Part shown: positions 18,334-26,475 of the stretch, in pieces
Numbering within the stretch: the stretch's first letter is position 1
How the letters are laid out: every line of letters starts with the position of its first letter
Assembly: GCF_003233725.1 (NCBI RefSeq)
Contig: NZ_QKQV01000002.1
Location: forward strand, 124,001 to 188,000
Direction of reading: 5' to 3'
Origin: Mesonia sp. K7
Lineage (GTDB): Bacteria > Bacteroidota > Bacteroidia > Flavobacteriales > Flavobacteriaceae
Length of the DNA stretch: 64,000 nt
Notes under the pieces: generated by a model
The model's input: the letters and a program-made list of their open reading frames with translations, nothing else
Database searches by the model: none
What the model was told of the DNA's origin: nothing
Made by a program: the position numbers and the translations under genes

Positions 18334-19293
18334 ATGAAACCTTTATTTTTTATCCCTTTCTTATTTTTTTCCGCTTTAAGTTATAGTCAATATACCGAAA
18401 CCATTAATTCGAACCGCCCTGGAAACTCCCAAGGCGCATTTGCCGTAGGATATAATGTATTACAGTTTGAAGCCGGAGCTAGAATGGGTCAAGACGATCA
18501 CGAACTAACAGGCATAGAGACCGATCTGTTTGGTATTGATTACCAAGTGCGTTATGGTTTAAAAATAGAGCAGTTAGAGATAAGTTTGATTGGTTCACAC
18601 CTGACTTCTAATCATATGTGGGAAGCTGGCGGAGAAACAGAAGAGCTAAAAGAGGTAAATTTTGAAAGCAATACCCTTGGCGGAAAATATTTATTATATG
18701 ATCCCTATAAAAATAGGGTTTTTGAAAAACCAAACATCATTAGTTGGCATGCCAATCACCGTTTTAAATGGCGTGATTTGATTCCTGCTGTCTCGGTTTA
18801 CGCTGGTGCAAATCTTCTCTTTGGTGAAAATCCTTATAAATATGATACAGATAAAAGTATAAGCCCGAGAGCTGCCATTATCACCCAAAACAACTGGGGA
18901 CGTTGGGTTTTTGTAATGAACTTTATTGGCGACAAGATGACCGAAGAATACCCTACTTATGCGGGTATTTTTACCATGACACATTCCGTAAATGGTTATT
19001 TTTCTGTTTTTGCAGAATATCAAGCCATAAAAAGTGATTTGTATGCAGACGATATTGCTAGAGCTGGAGCAGCTTATTTGTTTACTAAAGATTTCCAAAT
19101 AGATGTTTCTGGTTTGTATAATTTTAAAGATACCCCTAGAAAATGGCAAGTGGCTTTAGGTCTCTCCTACCGCTTTGATATGCACACTGAAGATGAAATC
19201 ATCATGGAAGGAGGTAAAAAACAAGAAGATAAGCATAAGAAAAAGAAAAATAGTGAACTGGTCAATCCCGATGGATCGATGAATGAAGATTAA
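18334..19293 (+). CDS. outer-membrane beta-barrel, transporter/MetA-type
   Basis: Protein of 319 residues with a signal peptide (about 1-18, ending ALSYS) and an alternating aromatic/polar pattern typical of a barrel of 10-12 strands. The opening TINSNRPGNSQGAFAVGYN resembles the Phenol_MetA_deg ('transporter') family, whose members are small outer-membrane channels of mostly unknown cargo. The barrel ends with LGLSYRFDMH, and a highly charged tail with Lys/Glu repeats follows, which is unusual for a barrel and probably periplasmic. The next gene starts 30 nt on and is also exported. Confidence 0.75.
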   Translation: MKPLFFIPFLFFSALSYSQYTETINSNRPGNSQGAFAVGYNVLQFEAGARMGQDDHELTGIETDLFGIDYQVRYGLKIEQLEISLIGSHLTSNHMWEAGGETEELKEVNFESNTLGGKYLLYDPYKNRVFEKPNIISWHANHRFKWRDLIPAVSVYAGANLLFGENPYKYDTDKSISPRAAIITQNNWGRWVFVMNFIGDKMTEEYPTYAGIFTMTHSVNGYFSVFAEYQAIKSDLYADDIARAGAAYLFTKDFQIDVSGLYNFKDTPRKWQVALGLSYRFDMHTEDEIIMEGGKKQEDKHKKKKNSELVNPDGSMNED

Positions 19294-19323
19294 AAGAAAA
19301 CGCATAACAAAAAATTATAAAGC

Positions 19324-19887
19324 ATGAAAAAATTACTTATTACAGCCCTTGCTATTTTCGGATTGAATAGCATGCTTGCGCAAACTCAAGAAGAAATGAT
19401 GGCTTGGCAAGCTTATATGACGCCAGGTGATGCACACCAATGGTTGGCAACACTTGACGGAAATTGGGATGCCGAAGTAAAGATGTGGATGGATCCCGCT
19501 GCTCCACCAACAATTTCAAAAGCTACGACGACCAACAAAATGATTATGGGTGGAAGGTACCAACAATCCATTCACAAAGGCGATATGGGTGGAATGCCTT
19601 TTGAGGGTCAGAGCATTACCGCTTTTGATAATGCTAAGAAAAAATATATCGCTACCTGGATAGACAATATGGGAACAGGCGTTCTTATACTAGAAGGTGA
19701 TTATAACAAAGAAACCAAGCAATTAATTATGACTGGAACGATGGTTGACCCTATGACTGGTAAAGATATCCAAGTGAAAGAAGTAATGACTTACCTATCT
19801 AAAGACAAACATAAGTTTGAAATGTTTATGATCCAAGAAGGTCAAGAGTTAAAAACTATGGAAATCGTTTATACGCGTAAGAAATAA
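19324..19887 (+). CDS. exported DUF1579 family protein
   Basis: Protein of 187 residues with a signal peptide (about 1-19, ending SMLAQ), then a compact beta-rich domain with LATLDGNWDAEVKMW, GGRYQQSIHKGDM and GQSITAFDNAKKKYIATWID, the features of DUF1579, a lipocalin-like fold of unknown ligand. It is full length for the family. It lies 30 nt after the barrel gene on the same strand and may share its message. The role is unknown; a small-molecule or lipid carrier in the periplasm is inference. Confidence 0.85.
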   Translation: MKKLLITALAIFGLNSMLAQTQEEMMAWQAYMTPGDAHQWLATLDGNWDAEVKMWMDPAAPPTISKATTTNKMIMGGRYQQSIHKGDMGGMPFEGQSITAFDNAKKKYIATWIDNMGTGVLILEGDYNKETKQLIMTGTMVDPMTGKDIQVKEVMTYLSKDKHKFEMFMIQEGQELKTMEIVYTRKK

Positions 19888-19971
19888 AATTTACAAAAAA
19901 CAATATACCTGTTTTCTAAATTTACCATCAAAACTTTTTTAACCAAGTTTTCTATGTACCAAGCAAATATG

Positions 19972-19979
19972 TAAATTTG
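19972..19979 (+). promoter_or_regulatory. -7 box directly before the second uvrA
   Basis: TAAATTTG matches TAnnTTTG, followed by C. It ends only 4 nt before the TTG at 19984, so transcription would begin at or just after the start codon and the message would be essentially leaderless. Confidence 0.5.
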
Positions 19980-19983
19980 CGGT

Positions 19984-22821
19984 TTGCCTAAAGTTTTCAA
20001 TTTGGAAGAATTTATCGAAGTTTACGGAGCGCGCGAACACAACCTCCAGAACATCAACATCAAAATACCTCGGGAAAAATTGGTCGTTATCACCGGACTT
20101 TCAGGCTCGGGAAAATCTTCTTTGGCTTTCGACACCATTTATGCCGAAGGACAACGACGGTATATCGAAACATTTTCGGCGTATGCACGACAGTTTCTAG
20201 GTGGACTCGAACGCCCAGATGTCGATAAAATCGATGGACTTTCCCCTGTAATTGCTATCGAACAAAAAACCACTAGTAAAAACCCGCGAAGTACAGTTGG
20301 CACCATTACTGAAATCTACGATTTCCTTCGGTTGCTTTTTGCTCGTGCCAGCGACGCCTACAGCTATAATACCGGTAAAAAAATGGTAAGTTATAGTGAT
20401 GAGCAAATTAAAGATTTGATTTTGCAAGACTTTGATGGAAGAGCCATTAGTATTCTCGCTCCAAAAATTCGGTCTAGAAAAGGGCATTACCGCGAATTGT
20501 TCGAACAAATCGCCAAACAAGGTTATGTAAAAGTGCGTGTAGATGGTGAGATTGTAGATATCGAAAAAGGCATGAAGCTTGATCGTTACAAAACACACGA
20601 TATCGAAGTGGTTATCGACCGACTGAAAATAAATAAGGATACCGATGGAAAACGCTTGATGAATAGTATTTTAGTCGCGATGCAAGAAGGTAATGATGTC
20701 TTGATGGTCATCGAAAAAGATAAAACCGAAGGACGTTATTTTAGTCGTAATTTGATGTGTCCAGATACCGGCATTTCCTATCCTAACCCAGAGCCTAATA
20801 ATTTTTCGTTCAATTCACCCAAAGGAGCTTGTGATACTTGTAACGGTTTAGGCACAATCCGTCAAGTAAACATCCATAAAGTAATTCCCGACGAGAATAA
20901 ATCTATTAAAGCTGGCGGTTTAGAACCCAATGGACCACAAAAAAACAATTGGGCATTCAAGCAATTGGAAATCATTGCCAAACGCTATGATTTTAGTTTA
21001 TCAGACCCTATTAAAAAAATTCCGCAAGAAGCTTTAGATATTATCCTTTACGGAGGAAAAGAAAAGTTTGAGGTTTCTTCTAAAGATTTGGGAATCACCC
21101 GTGATTATAAAATCGATTACGAAGGCATTGTTCCGTTTATCGAAAGTACTTTTCACAACAACGATTCCTCAAGTTTACGTCGTTGGGCAAAAAATTATAT
21201 GGATAAAACCGATTGCCCCACTTGTGAAGGTACTCGACTCAAAAAATCATCGCTGTATTTTAAAATCAACGAAAAAAATATCGCAGAACTAGCAAATAAA
21301 GATATTGAAGAATTAGCTGATTGGTTTAAAGATTTACCAAAAAAACTTAGCAAAAACCAATTTACCATTGCCGAAGAAATCTTAAAAGAAATCAATGCGC
21401 GTTTGCAGTTTTTGGTCGATGTGGGACTCACTTACCTTTCGCTCAATCGTAGCTCAAAATCGCTTTCGGGTGGTGAGGCCCAACGCATTCGTTTGGCCAC
21501 ACAAATAGGTTCGCAACTGGTAGGCGTATTATATATTCTGGACGAACCTAGTATTGGTTTGCATCAGCGAGATAACGAAAAATTAATCAATTCATTAGTT
21601 TCTCTACGTGATGTAGGTAATTCGGTAATTGTGGTCGAGCACGACAAAGACATGATAGAAAATGCCGATTATGTGATTGATATCGGCCCAAAAGCAGGAA
21701 AACATGGTGGAAAAATCATTAGTCAAGGTACGCCTAAAGAGATTTTAAAAGATGATACCATTACCGCAGATTACCTTAGCGGAAAAAAAGAAATTGAAGT
21801 TCCCAAAGAGAGACGTATGGGTAACGGAAAAACGCTTAAACTAAGTGGAGCAACAGGAAACAACCTCAAAAATGTAAGTGTAGAATTCCCTTTAGGAAAG
21901 CTTATTTTGGTCACAGGAGTTTCCGGTAGCGGAAAATCTACTCTAATTAACGAAACACTCTACCCTATTCTCAATGCCCATTTTTTTAATGGCGTGAAAG
22001 TACCACAACCCTATAAAAAAATAGAAGGATTAGAACATATCGATAAAGTAATCGAAATCAACCAATCGCCTATTGGGCGAACGCCACGCTCTAATCCAGC
22101 AACATATACCGGTGTTTTTTCGGAAATTAGAAGCTTATTTGCTAAAACTCCCGAAGCACAAATTCGGGGTTACAAACCAGGTAGATTTAGTTTTAATGTC
22201 AAAGGTGGTCGCTGCGAAACTTGTAGCGGTGGCGGCTTACGTGTTATCGAAATGAACTTTCTGCCTGATGTCTATGTAGAATGTGAAACTTGCCAAGGAA
22301 AACGCTTTAACCGCGAAACCCTAGAAATTCGCTACAAAGGAAAATCCATCAACGATGTGCTGGAAATGACCATTGACGAAGCAACCGATTTTTTTGAACC
22401 CATTCCTAAAATTTATCGTAAGTTAAAAGTGATCAAAGAAGTTGGCTTAGGGTACATTACTTTAGGACAACAAAGCACCACACTTTCGGGCGGTGAAGCA
22501 CAACGTATTAAACTATCAACAGAATTGTCTAAAAGAGATACTGGTAACACTTTTTATATTCTCGACGAACCTACAACTGGCTTGCATTTTGAAGATATTC
22601 GGGTGTTGATGAATGTATTGGATAAACTCGTGAATAAAGGCAATACGGTTTTGATTATCGAACACAACCTTGATGTCATTAAACTGGCTGATTATTTGAT
22701 AGACATTGGACCTGAAGGCGGAAAAGGTGGCGGAAAAGTAATTGCCAAAGGAACGCCTGAAGAAATAATTAAAAATAAAAAAAGCTATACGGCTAAGTTT
22801 TTAAAGAAAGAATTAAATTAA
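19984..22821 (+). CDS. uvrA: excinuclease ABC subunit A, second copy
   Basis: Second UvrA of 945 residues, with both ATPase modules complete ([30 protein letters not shown], two [19 protein letters not shown] and [10 protein letters not shown]) and zinc cysteine pairs [26 protein letters not shown] and CETCQGKRF. Nothing suggests decay. The frame has no ATG upstream that is not followed at once by a stop (TAA at 19972-19974 lies in frame), so I use TTG at 19984; family similarity begins near [16 protein letters not shown]. The LOG gene follows after 19 nt. One copy may act on other lesions or in recombination; this cannot be decided from sequence alone. Confidence 0.93.
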   Translation: MPKVFNLEEFIEVYGAREHNLQNINIKIPREKLVVITGLSGSGKSSLAFDTIYAEGQRRYIETFSAYARQFLGGLERPDVDKIDGLSPVIAIEQKTTSKNPRSTVGTITEIYDFLRLLFARASDAYSYNTGKKMVSYSDEQIKDLILQDFDGRAISILAPKIRSRKGHYRELFEQIAKQGYVKVRVDGEIVDIEKGMKLDRYKTHDIEVVIDRLKINKDTDGKRLMNSILVAMQEGNDVLMVIEKDKTEGRYFSRNLMCPDTGISYPNPEPNNFSFNSPKGACDTCNGLGTIRQVNIHKVIPDENKSIKAGGLEPNGPQKNNWAFKQLEIIAKRYDFSLSDPIKKIPQEALDIILYGGKEKFEVSSKDLGITRDYKIDYEGIVPFIESTFHNNDSSSLRRWAKNYMDKTDCPTCEGTRLKKSSLYFKINEKNIAELANKDIEELADWFKDLPKKLSKNQFTIAEEILKEINARLQFLVDVGLTYLSLNRSSKSLSGGEAQRIRLATQIGSQLVGVLYILDEPSIGLHQRDNEKLINSLVSLRDVGNSVIVVEHDKDMIENADYVIDIGPKAGKHGGKIISQGTPKEILKDDTITADYLSGKKEIEVPKERRMGNGKTLKLSGATGNNLKNVSVEFPLGKLILVTGVSGSGKSTLINETLYPILNAHFFNGVKVPQPYKKIEGLEHIDKVIEINQSPIGRTPRSNPATYTGVFSEIRSLFAKTPEAQIRGYKPGRFSFNVKGGRCETCSGGGLRVIEMNFLPDVYVECETCQGKRFNRETLEIRYKGKSINDVLEMTIDEATDFFEPIPKIYRKLKVIKEVGLGYITLGQQSTTLSGGEAQRIKLSTELSKRDTGNTFYILDEPTTGLHFEDIRVLMNVLDKLVNKGNTVLIIEHNLDVIKLADYLIDIGPEGGKGGGKVIAKGTPEEIIKNKKSYTAKFLKKELN

Positions 22822-22840
22822 CCGAAATAATATTGAAAGA

Positions 22841-23539
22841 ATGAGCATTAGAAGAAAAGACCAACGTAATAAAAGTTGGAATGAAATAAAAACCAATGAT
22901 AGTTGGGCACTTTTTAAAATCATGAGCGAGTTCGTCAACGGTTATGAACGAATGAGCCAGATTGGACCCTGTGTTTCGATTTTTGGATCGGCAAGAACAA
23001 AACCCGACAATAAATATTATGATTTAGCAGTGAAAATTGCTCAGAAAATTGTCGATCATGGGTACGGAGTCATTACCGGTGGAGGTCCAGGAATTATGGA
23101 AGCTGGTAATAAAGGAGCTCATCTTGGTGGCGGAACTTCAGTAGGCTTAAATATCGATTTACCGTTTGAACAACACGATAACCCGTATATCGACCCTGAT
23201 AAGAGTTTAGATTTCGATTATTTCTTTGTGCGCAAGGTGATGTTTGTAAAATACTCACAAGGTTTTGTTGTGATGCCTGGTGGTTTTGGTACACTCGACG
23301 AACTTTTTGAAGCAATTACCCTTATTCAAACTCATAAAATAGATAAATTTCCGATTATTTTGGTAGGTAGTGAGTTCTGGAGTGGTTTATTCGATTGGAT
23401 AAAAGATACGTTGCTGGAACGATTCTACAACATCAGCCCAGAAGATGTTAACCTCATACAAATTGTAGATACCGAAGATGAAGTTATTGAAATTTTAGAC
23501 GAGTTCTATAACCAGTTCAACTTGAGTCCGAACTTCTAA
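22841..23539 (+). CDS. LOG-family nucleotide 5'-monophosphate phosphoribohydrolase
   Basis: Rossmann-fold protein of 232 residues (TIGR00730/LOG type). The signature PGGFGTLDELFEAI has the catalytic Glu, and GGGPGIMEAGNKGAHLGGG has the phosphate-binding glycines. Family members hydrolyse the N-glycosidic bond of nucleoside monophosphates, making cytokinins in some organisms and probably serving nucleotide turnover in most bacteria. It has about 30 extra basic N-terminal residues beginning MSIRRKDQRNKSW. It sits between uvrA and the M1-like gene (19-nt and 12-nt gaps), an arrangement that implies one operon but gives no clear functional link. Confidence 0.9.
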   Translation: MSIRRKDQRNKSWNEIKTNDSWALFKIMSEFVNGYERMSQIGPCVSIFGSARTKPDNKYYDLAVKIAQKIVDHGYGVITGGGPGIMEAGNKGAHLGGGTSVGLNIDLPFEQHDNPYIDPDKSLDFDYFFVRKVMFVKYSQGFVVMPGGFGTLDELFEAITLIQTHKIDKFPIILVGSEFWSGLFDWIKDTLLERFYNISPEDVNLIQIVDTEDEVIEILDEFYNQFNLSPNF

Positions 23540-23551
23540 TCATCTTTTCTA

Positions 23552-26362
23552 TTGAGAATTATCTGCTGTTGGTTGCTGGTTATTTTAGGGTGCAAATATA
23601 GTTTTGCCCAAACTGCTGTTGTTGTTAATGCTCGTTTAGATAATGAAAAAAAGACATTATTTATTTCTCAACAAATAAATTATACCAACAACAGTAATAT
23701 AGCTCTCGAAGAACTTTATTTCTACGATTGGGCAAACGCTTTCAAAAACAACTCCACTCCTCTTGCCGATCGTTTTGCAGAAGATTACCAACGTAATTTT
23801 CATTATGCTAAAGACCACGAACGAGGTTACACGAATATCTCAAAGATTTTAGCGCACGGTGATTCTGTAAGTTGGGAAAGACCACCTAAACATCCTGATA
23901 TTATTTCGCTACAGCTAAAAAAAAGCTTGCAACCCAATGAGACAATAACAATAGATTTTGTTTATCAAATTAAAATTCCTGACGATAAATTTACACGTTA
24001 CGGATACCACAAAAATGGTTATGCGCTACAACACTGGTTGATTCTACCTGCGGTTGTTGATGACGAAAAATGGGTATATTTCAGCAATAAAAACCTTAAT
24101 GACATCTTTATTGAACCTTATGATATTCAGCTAAAACTAGAAGTACCACCGAGCTTCTTATTAAGCTCTAACTTACACCTCGTTAGCAGTCAATTAACTT
24201 CACTAAACAACCAATACCAATTAGAAGGGAAACAAATCATTCACACCAATCTTTATCTAGAAAAAAGTCCAAGTTTCCAGATTGCTGAAACATCGCATAT
24301 AAATGTACATACCAACATTTCTGATGAAAAAACAGCACCAGAAATGAAGGAAATTCTCATTAAACGAATTGTAAATTACCTTGAAAATAAGTTAGGCGAT
24401 TATCCGCAAGAAAAGATATTGGTAAGTGAACGCGATTACCTTTCTAACCCGGTCTATGGTCTGAACCAATTGCCGAGTTTTTTGAGTCCGTTTCCGGAAA
24501 GTTTTCAGTACGATATGAAATTGCTCAAAACCCTAACGCATCAGTTTCTAGACCAAACTATTGTGATTAACCATCGGGAAGAATATTGGGTAAAGGAAGG
24601 CATACTCACCTATTTGATGATGGATTATGTAGAGCAACATTACCCCGATTTAAAACTGTTAGGAAAATTTAGCGAAGTGATTGGTGTACGTTGGTTTCAT
24701 CTCGCCGATTTTAAGTTTAACGATCGTTATGCTTTTTTCTTTATGAATATGGCTCGTCTCAATTTAGATCAGGCCATCGAAACCGATTATGATAAGCTTA
24801 TCAAATTCAACCAGAATATTGCCAACCCATACAAAACGGGCATCGGTTTTTATTACCTCGAAGATTATTTAGAAGACAATCAATTGATGGAAAAAAGTTT
24901 AGCTTCTTTTTACCAAGAAAATCGCTTAAAACGAATTACTTCAAAGTCTTTCGAAACTATCCTAAAACAAAATTCCAATAAAAATGTTGATTGGTTTTTT
25001 GAAGAATACCTCGCTAAAAACAATTGGATAGACTATAAAATCACTCAGGTAGAGGAAGTTGGTGATTCGCTGGTGATAAAAGTTAAAAATAAAGAAAACA
25101 TCAAACTGCCTATTCCTATTTACGGCATTAAAGACAAAGCCATAGTTTCAAAAAAATGGCTTCCTCCTTTTGTAGGTGAACAAATCATCACTTTACCTAA
25201 AGAAAATACACAAAAAGTAGCCGTAAATTACGAAGGTATTGCTCCAGAATTCAATCAACGTGACAATTATTATCGGGTAACTACACTGCTAAATAAACCT
25301 TTTCAGATGCGTTTGTTGGTCGATGCCGAAGATCCTTATTACACACAGTTTTTTATTATTCCTGAGTTTGATTATAACTTGTACGACGGTTTTAAAATAG
25401 GCCCAAAACTTTATAACAAAACCATACTTGCTAGAAGATTTGAGTATAAAGTTTCTCCTAAATATGGGTTTGTAAGTAACGAAGTTTCAGGTTCTGCTTC
25501 TATAGATTATACCTTTCAGTATAAAAACCAGCATTTGTTTGCCATTCGCCCAGGAATTGGCGCTTCGCGTAACGCTTACGCGGAACAACTCTATTACCAC
25601 CGCGTGACGCCATTTATCAATTTTGCTTTTCGAGATCGTAATTTACGAAGCAATAAAAGACAATCTATTGGCTTTAGGAGTGTAAATGTTTTTCGGGATC
25701 GCGATGCTGCCAATCCTGTAGACGAACCCGATTATAGTGTGCATAATCTTGGTTATAGTTATAGCGATAGAAACTTCGACAACTTTTTTACAGGGAGTTT
25801 CGACTACCAATGGCATAAAGATTTTAGCAAGGTATCGATCACTACCAAATGGCGGAAGCTTTTTTTGAATAGTAGACAGTTAGAGTTTAGGCTTTTCGCC
25901 GGAACTTTTCTTAAAAACGACACACGAGAATCCGATTACTTTAGTTTTGCGCTCGATAGGCCCACCGATTATTTATTCGATTATAATTATTACGGAAGAA
26001 GCGAAGATACTGGACTTTTCAGTCAACAGTTTATAGAAGCAGAAGGTGGTTTTAAGTCGAAACTACAACCCGCTTTTGCCAACCAATGGATGACCACGCT
26101 TAACGGAAGCTACACCATCTGGAATTGGATTTTGCTCTATGGTGATGCTGGCTTAGTAAAAAACGAAAACCAAAGTGCTGCTTTTGTATACGATAGCGGT
26201 ATACGTCTCAACCTAGTACAGGATTATTTTGAAATTTATTTCCCGCTTTATTCTAACCTTGGCTGGGAGCCCAGTGAAGATAACTACGACCAGAAAATAC
26301 GTTTTATTGTATCTTTAGACATCAAAACCCTGATCAGATTGTTTACGAGGCGTTGGTATTAA
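23552..26362 (+). CDS. M1-peptidase-like protein lacking the zinc motif, fused to a C-terminal barrel-like domain
   Basis: Exported protein of 936 residues: signal peptide (about 1-20, ending YSFAQ), an N-terminal beta sandwich and a gluzincin-like region as in M1 aminopeptidases (about 25-560), then about 350 residues of alternating amphipathic strands ending RLFTRRWY, with a terminal aromatic as in outer-membrane barrels. Where M1 enzymes have HExxH, this protein has H330-Q-F-L-D, while the following block EEYWVKEGILTYLMMDYVEQ aligns well with the family's W..EG..TY segment. No other HExxH is present. It is therefore probably not a zinc peptidase. TTG start, 12 nt after the LOG gene; the start is fixed by the signal peptide. 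Confidence 0.78.
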   Translation: MRIICCWLLVILGCKYSFAQTAVVVNARLDNEKKTLFISQQINYTNNSNIALEELYFYDWANAFKNNSTPLADRFAEDYQRNFHYAKDHERGYTNISKILAHGDSVSWERPPKHPDIISLQLKKSLQPNETITIDFVYQIKIPDDKFTRYGYHKNGYALQHWLILPAVVDDEKWVYFSNKNLNDIFIEPYDIQLKLEVPPSFLLSSNLHLVSSQLTSLNNQYQLEGKQIIHTNLYLEKSPSFQIAETSHINVHTNISDEKTAPEMKEILIKRIVNYLENKLGDYPQEKILVSERDYLSNPVYGLNQLPSFLSPFPESFQYDMKLLKTLTHQFLDQTIVINHREEYWVKEGILTYLMMDYVEQHYPDLKLLGKFSEVIGVRWFHLADFKFNDRYAFFFMNMARLNLDQAIETDYDKLIKFNQNIANPYKTGIGFYYLEDYLEDNQLMEKSLASFYQENRLKRITSKSFETILKQNSNKNVDWFFEEYLAKNNWIDYKITQVEEVGDSLVIKVKNKENIKLPIPIYGIKDKAIVSKKWLPPFVGEQIITLPKENTQKVAVNYEGIAPEFNQRDNYYRVTTLLNKPFQMRLLVDAEDPYYTQFFIIPEFDYNLYDGFKIGPKLYNKTILARRFEYKVSPKYGFVSNEVSGSASIDYTFQYKNQHLFAIRPGIGASRNAYAEQLYYHRVTPFINFAFRDRNLRSNKRQSIGFRSVNVFRDRDAANPVDEPDYSVHNLGYSYSDRNFDNFFTGSFDYQWHKDFSKVSITTKWRKLFLNSRQLEFRLFAGTFLKNDTRESDYFSFALDRPTDYLFDYNYYGRSEDTGLFSQQFIEAEGGFKSKLQPAFANQWMTTLNGSYTIWNWILLYGDAGLVKNENQSAAFVYDSGIRLNLVQDYFEIYFPLYSNLGWEPSEDNYDQKIRFIVSLDIKTLIRLFTRRWY

Positions 26363-26417
26363 GAGTAGTTTTTTCCTAAAAAAACAAAAACAGCAAACAT
26401 ATCCTCAATAATTTCAA

Positions 26418-26448
26418 TTGATAAAAAGCCTAAAAATTCCTATCTTCG
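26418..26448 (+). promoter_or_regulatory. promoter of the E1 fusion gene
   Basis: TTG at 26418-26420, a 20-nt spacer, then TATCTTCG at 26441-26448 (one change from TAnnTTTG). This fits the Bacteroidota -33/-7 layout and lies 27 nt before the ATG. Confidence 0.6.
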
Positions 26449-26475
26449 CAGCATTCAAAAAATAAACATTACGTA

